64,000 nucleotides of DNA from Isoetes taiwanensis (Eukaryota; Streptophyta; Lycopodiopsida; Isoetales; Isoetaceae): assembly GCA_021234155.1 (NCBI GenBank), contig JAJEKV010000002.1:38491841-38555840 (forward strand), given 5' to 3'. The notes beneath the pieces were generated by a model. It was not told where the DNA came from. It worked only from the letters and a program-made list of their open reading frames with translations, and did not search any database. Below are positions 59,694 to 64,000 of this stretch, piece after piece (position 1 is the first letter of the stretch; each line of letters begins with the position of its first letter). The position numbers and the translations under genes are program-made.

Positions 59694-60435
59694 GAGACTG
59701 CCTATGTTAGCCTTGTATCTTGCTTTCGACTACAACTTTTCTTGTAATTTTTACACTAAAAATGGCCTTTGTCCCCATCAACAAATTCTGGACTATTCCA
59801 GCATTGTCGGCCCAAATTTTTCCTGGAATTTTCTGAGCTCTAGAGGTCCTACCCATAACCCATGGCCTTGATTTGTTCACTTTCGTTCTACATGCCTGAA
59901 CCTACATAAATATTACCCATCAACACATAAACTAGAGGATCACCACTATTCAATGTTGCACAAGGCAACCAGATAACTTGATAAAACTAAATTATTCTGA
60001 AGCTGAGCATTGCAAATTTCCATATGAATGTCCTTTCCATCTTCCAAAGCTGCTAGACTGGCACACGCCTTTAATGCAACAACATAACTTGGTAAAAGTG
60101 GAGTGCAGCATGAATAACCATAAAACCAGTGATAAAGGATATAGTTTATGGCATGCCAAATACAATTAAATAGCTCACCCTATCCTACGCATCTTTATGC
60201 TCCTTGCAAAATCATCATTGTCTGATGCACCCATAAACCATGTTTTCTTTGTTGCAGAATCGAGATGATTCGTGAAGGTGCATTAGCTTTGATGTCATGA
60301 GTTTTTGAGAGCCTGTGTGTCTAAATTGGTCCCTTCGCTGTTCACGAAGTGGCTTCCAACTAATAGCAGTCCAAGAATATTTCAAAAGTATCTTCTGAGC
60401 CTTGCAACACGTTCTTTATAGAAGAAAAGTCTCCA

Positions 60436-61029
60436 TGTTTGGGGTCTGGGTTCGGGAACTCCTGCAAGACAGCCCTCGGTGAGGACCCGTGGATCGAACA
60501 GGAGAATCCGGGGGACTATGTCACGCGGGATTTGCAAGAAGAGAACAAAAAGAAGAAAACAGAACAAAAGAGAACAATGAGAGGAAACTGATAAGCTTCC
60601 TTGATATCAATGATGAACATACATGAGCTCTCGCAATCGAGAGAAGACTGAAAAGAGACAAGACTCAAAACTCCTCTAAAACTCATGTGCTAGCTCTACT
60701 CATATATATAGTACAATGGCCTTTGGCCCAATATAGACACTCTGACTGATCTCGGTGCCGACTCCTGGAAGGAGGCCTGATTTGCAGGAATGCTGGCGGT
60801 GCCTCTTGAAGTGCCTAGAATCACGCTGACGCTGACGCGGGCGGTGACGGGCCGTCACTTGTCTGAGCGGCGCCTATTGGTAGCAGACCCAGGCTTTGAC
60901 TGCATGGTCTGCTGCTTGGTCTTTTGCTGGGCTTTTGACGGCTGACCCGTGTCTGTCTGTGGATCCTTGAGCTTGACCTGGTCCGTCGTATGCATGAATA
61001 GTCCTGTACCAGGAGGCACAGGACTAACA
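60436..61029 (-). mobile_element. 594-bp solo LTR
   Basis: The insertion begins tgtttggggtctgggttcgg and ends caggactaaca on the plus strand (TG...CA, with TGTT/AACA inverted ends). It is flanked by a 5-bp duplication ctcca (60431-60435, 61030-61034). The same site is uninterrupted (agtctccacgaaag) in units 1-3. Minus-strand reading gives tactatatatatgagt near 60722-60707 as a TATA box followed by a T/C-rich transcribed region, so the LTR faces minus. No internal element sequence is present. It probably formed by recombination between two LTRs. Confidence 0.88.
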
Positions 61030-61034
61030 CTCCA

Positions 61035-62234
61035 CGAAAGATTAATAGCATTTCTCTTCCGGATTAGATTGATGTGACACAAGACGATCTGTAACGGCAC
61101 ATAAGCTTTGATGTCATGAGTTTCTGTGAGACCCGTGTGTATAAGTTGGTCCCTTTCTCGTCCACGAAGTGGCTTCCAATTATAGCAGTCTGAGAACATT
61201 TCAAAAGTATCTTCTGAGCAAGACAGCCTTGCAGCATGTCTATATAGAGAAGTTTCCACGAGATTAACAACATTTCTCTTCTAGTTAGATTGATGCCTCC
61301 ATAAACCTGACATTAGCATAAACCAAAGTTTAAATAGTTCCTCTTTCTTTCTCTACACCTGCTTTTCTCATCTCCTGCATATTGTTGATACTGTCTTGCA
61401 ACATATCTTTGACATCACAGATATAGGATTCTAGCTCCGCACAAAAATTCCATGGGAACTAATTCCTCAAAGTGTTCTCTTCCTATGAACAAAGCATTCA
61501 GCAAAGTATGAACAATGAGGTTCACCTCAGGAACTCGTTAAGAATTTCATCTTTTTAAAGCAAATCATGCATTGAAGAAGATCATGGTACCAATATCGGT
61601 GTGATTCTGTACTCGTTCTTCATAGATACAAAGTGCAAGGATGCATCCTCCCCAAAAGACCACGGCCAAGGGAGTAATAATGCTATCAAGGCATTTAAGC
61701 TAACATGTTTATGAAACTTCACTAGTCCTTCATAGTCATTTCAATTATAGCATCCTTAGTCCCAGGCCTATTGCTGTACCAACCAAAGTAGTTGCACGTT
61801 TTTAGAATTCTTTAAAACAATTTGTATGAGAGACGGATACAAATAGTAATCTCTGGGTTAGGCATGTTGTATATGCTTGAGGTACTTACTGCCACCAACG
61901 GCTCCATGACATAGCAATAGTACTTAACTGTCTTCTCTAGCTTCCTGGAACCCAACTGGGGAAGAATATGTAAACAACAATATACAACATCCCGTAACAT
62001 CATTTTTCTTCCAGTTTACATTGGTAGCATTGCTCCCACATTTCCTTCATACTCCATGCCAATGCTTTCTACTGATCTGGCATTATTCCACCTGTCTGAA
62101 ACTTCCTCCCCAAGTACAAGACAAAGTTCAACATAATCAGCCTCATTCCAGCCCTTTTTACATCCGCTTTTTAGTTTTTATATTTTTCTCCAAAGTTGTA
62201 CTTTTGGCAAAGATAGATATTTGCTTAAGACTAG
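61035..62234. other. Right edge of array without intact gene
   Basis: 61035-61320 is the 125-bp block family. 61320-61915 matches the flank seen at 356-960 of unit 1 with more divergence. From about 61920 to 62230 the sequence is unique and I see no gene in it. Confidence 0.55.
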
Positions 62235-62375
62235 TTCCGATAATAACATCTAAAGGGAAAGAAGAACATAAAATCCGCTCATGGATAACCCTTCTCTCTT
62301 GCATGGCTCCACTACTGCCAAGTGCTTTCAACACGCTTAAATACGTAACCTTATCCGCCCAACTACCTTATAGAA
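62235..62375 (-). pseudogene. PPR fragment at the right edge of the array
   Basis: Short remnant matching the middle of PPR pseudogenes A/B (the IGTSL / LPLDVII and IHERILCSS blocks on the minus strand), joined to non-array sequence on both sides. It is the last recognisable piece of the duplicated segment. The flanks at 61920-62230 and after 62375 have no counterpart in the other units. Confidence 0.7.
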
Positions 62376-62814
62376 ATCAAAATATATGCATTACAAAAAT
62401 TAAGATTGAATTAGAGGCGCCGATGTCGTCAAACAGTACTATGTGGATATTTTCTTTTTGTTATCGCCTTCCAGATTTTACATTATATGTGCAGAAATTG
62501 CTGCACTACCATATAGAAATCGAAACATATGATGATTGCAGAATGTGCTCTGTATGTGGCACTATTAGATGATCTGATTCAAGGTTCAAATATATCACAG
62601 ATTTTTAAAGGTAATTCCTAGGCATATCAGCACATGAACTGCCCATGGTAAAGTGTTTTGTTTCTTTAAACTTCAGGCCCTAATGTAGCAGGATCTTCTT
62701 CTCAGGCTTTATATTTTCCTTCTGCATTGTGTAATATGCAGATTATATGCTAACAATGTTTTTTGTGCAGAACTTTGAACAAAGTATTGCCTCTTTTTGT
62801 GATAGGATTATATG
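62376..62814. other. Unique flank without recognised gene
   Basis: AT-rich sequence right of the array and left of the LINE C-terminal fragment. The last part may be 5' sequence of that LINE, but no motif is readable. Confidence 0.5.
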
Positions 62815-63185
62815 GAAATGTGCAAAACTGTTGAAACCCACTTTGCCCAATGTGTGAGCGGTGCATTGAAACATTGGAGCACTGTTTATATTTGTGTGCA
62901 GAGCTGAGTAGTCTTAGGTCCTGGCTACATTCTCTTTTTGGAGTATCTTTGGATAGTCAGCACTTTCTTTTGGGTATTTATCCAAATCAGTGGACTGCTT
63001 CTAAAAGGATTGCATTTCACATGGCAAAGTCTTGGCTAATATGGAGTGTATGGAAGCGAAGGCGAAGAAAGGTCTTTTATGATAAGCGTATTTCTTCTCA
63101 GGTGGTGCTTCAAGAAATTCGTAAGAAGTTGTATAATTGTTTTCAGATCTCCAATTGGCCTGATCGTATTAAAATTCCAATATGA
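62815..63185 (+). pseudogene. LINE ORF2 C-terminal fragment (zinc-binding RT-associated domain)
   Basis: The plus-strand piece starting near 62850 reads CERCIETLEHCLYLCAELSS then RSWLHSLFGVS. The pattern C-x2-C-x3-ET-x-EH-x3-x-C is typical of the zinc-binding region at the end of plant LINE reverse transcriptases. It continues to IAFHMAKSWLIWSVWKRRRR and a stop at about 63183. The preceding codons (DRIIWKCAKLLKPTLPNV) belong to the same domain in another frame, so a frameshift sits near 62850. It is unlike the 31721-32147 LINE in sequence and lies outside the array. Confidence 0.78.
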
Positions 63186-63219
63186 AGTGATCATCTAAAC
63201 ACTACCACCCCAAAACTGG

Positions 63220-63930
63220 GTCCACATGTTGTTTTTTAGTGTCTTTTTTGCTAAAAAACAACACCAAAAAACTACGTGTTGTTTTTTGTCCGGATTTGCT
63301 AGAAACAACGTGTAGTTTTTAGCCAAATTTTTATACGTGTAGTTTTTTTTGCAAAAAGTCTACGCGTAGAATTTTGTTAAAATTATCTACACGCAGGAAT
63401 TACATGTGTTTCGACATGTTGCTTTTTGAAAGTAGTTGTAGTTTTCAGGTGTTGCTTTCTTAAAAATAGACATATAGTTTTTAGTAAAACTCAAAAAGTC
63501 CACACGTTGTTTTCTATTATTGTTTTACAAAAAAAAATGCTAAAAAACCATGTATAGAATTTTGCCCGATTTTGCTAGAAACTACACGTAGTTTTTTGGT
63601 TTTTTTTTTTTAACTATATTGTTTTCAAGTGTTGTTTTCCAAACAAACCCACACGTAGTTTTCTGGAATTTTTTTTAACTATGTTGTTTTCAAGTGTTGT
63701 TAATGGCTATAGTTTTTTAGTATCGAGTATGTGGTTCCCTTCAAAATAATTGTGTAGTTTTCCAATATCGTTTTATAAAACTCCACAATGTGGTTTTATA
63801 AAAATAATTATTTCCAGTGTTATTTTTCAATAAAAGACGCATTAAAGAGATGTGGTTTATAATTAAAAATAAGCATTGTTTTTTATCATTATTTCTAAAA
63901 CTATGTATTGTTTTAAAGTGGCGTATCATT
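63220..63930. repeat. Degenerate AT-rich repeat region
   Basis: Irregular recurrence of acgtgtagttttt / gtgttgttttt-type words on one strand (for example 63280, 63308, 63335, 63590, 63655). One clearer 63-bp step has aactat-ttgttttcaagtgttgtt at 63613 and 63676. No coding frame of interest. It may be an old minisatellite or the terminal region of a DNA transposon. Confidence 0.55.
63228..63263. other. AT-rich perfect hairpin
   Basis: tgttgttttttag / ctaaaaaacaaca form 13-bp arms (63227-63239, 63251-63263) around an 11-base loop. It stands at the start of the degenerate repeat region that follows the LINE fragment. Confidence 0.75.
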
Positions 63931-64000
63931 AAAACCATTTAACATGTAATAAATTTGTTTTACAGCCTTTAGCCTTTGATTGAGAGAACTTTTTTGTTAT

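Larger units (their letters stand above)
58204..62375. repeat. Tandem segmental duplication, unit 5 (partial, right end of array)
   Basis: Last and partial copy. The anchor sequence starts at 58204. It continues through a PPR N-terminal fragment, DYW remnant and the start of PPR-B, which is interrupted by a solo LTR (60436-61029). It then resembles PPR-A flanking sequence (61320-61915) and ends with a short PPR fragment near 62375. Sequence to the right has no counterpart in the other units. Confidence 0.88.

Noticed and set aside
60855-61259. 134-codon minus frame
   Set aside because: It crosses the solo LTR border and joins LTR and host repeat sequence, so it cannot be an ancestral gene.
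1-62375. CRISPR array or prokaryotic island suggested by the regular repeats
   Set aside because: The period is over 14 kb, there are no short repeat/spacer units, and all recognisable genes are plant nuclear types.

Overview
This window is plant nuclear DNA from a repeat-rich, AT-rich region. The evidence is plant-type PPR/DYW organelle RNA-editing protein remnants, a PDR-type ABCG transporter remnant, nepenthesin-like aspartic protease genes with a secretion signal, a Copia-like LTR element primed by initiator tRNA-Met, and LINE 3' ends. The PPR wording (for example SDVYVVSALIDM and IGTSLIDMYSKCG) fits a seed-free vascular plant such as a fern, but that placement is an inference. No prokaryotic operon, CRISPR array, rRNA or organelle gene is visible.

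Layout: almost the whole window (1 to about 62,375) is a tandem array of one large segment. Counting from the same anchor sequence, copies start at 1, 14303, 29535, 48438 and 58204, giving spacings of 14.3, 15.2, 18.9 and 9.8 kb. The left end of the array lies outside the window. A full unit contains, left to right: a PPR pseudogene (A, minus strand), a short GC-richer repeat block, a DYW-domain remnant and a second PPR pseudogene (B, both minus), a tRNA-derived SINE candidate, a 3'-end LINE fragment with an (ATTCT)n tail, a second LINE-like 3' end with a (TTATC)n tail, an ABCG/PDR pseudogene fragment (plus), and a nepenthesin-type aspartic protease gene (minus).

The protease exists in four copies and each carries a different lesion. 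The copy at 27609-29057 is nearly intact: its reading frame is open but its last residues are frameshifted. Copy 3 carries a nested 1.76-kb tandem duplication with two LINE endonuclease/reverse-transcriptase fragments (40034-43555), and a separate 427-bp LINE insertion flanked by a 113-bp direct repeat. Copy 4 is shortened and rearranged. It carries a complete small LTR retroelement (54419-57014) with an uninterrupted 561-codon ORF that looks like no retroviral protein I recognise. Copy 5 carries a 594-bp solo LTR and then runs out into unique sequence with a LINE C-terminal zinc-knuckle fragment (about 62815-63185) and an AT-rich degenerate repeat.

The two most interesting observations are as follows. 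(1) The small LTR element pairs all terminal hallmarks (TG...CA LTRs, PBS, PPT, 5-bp target duplication) with a novel intact ORF. (2) Sequence differences between array copies cluster in patches and sit overwhelmingly on CTG/CAG trinucleotides. That pattern looks like base-calling error at CHG-methylated sites rather than real mutation, and it undermines several of the apparent frameshifts. Most short ORFs in the window are chance frames in decayed or non-coding DNA.
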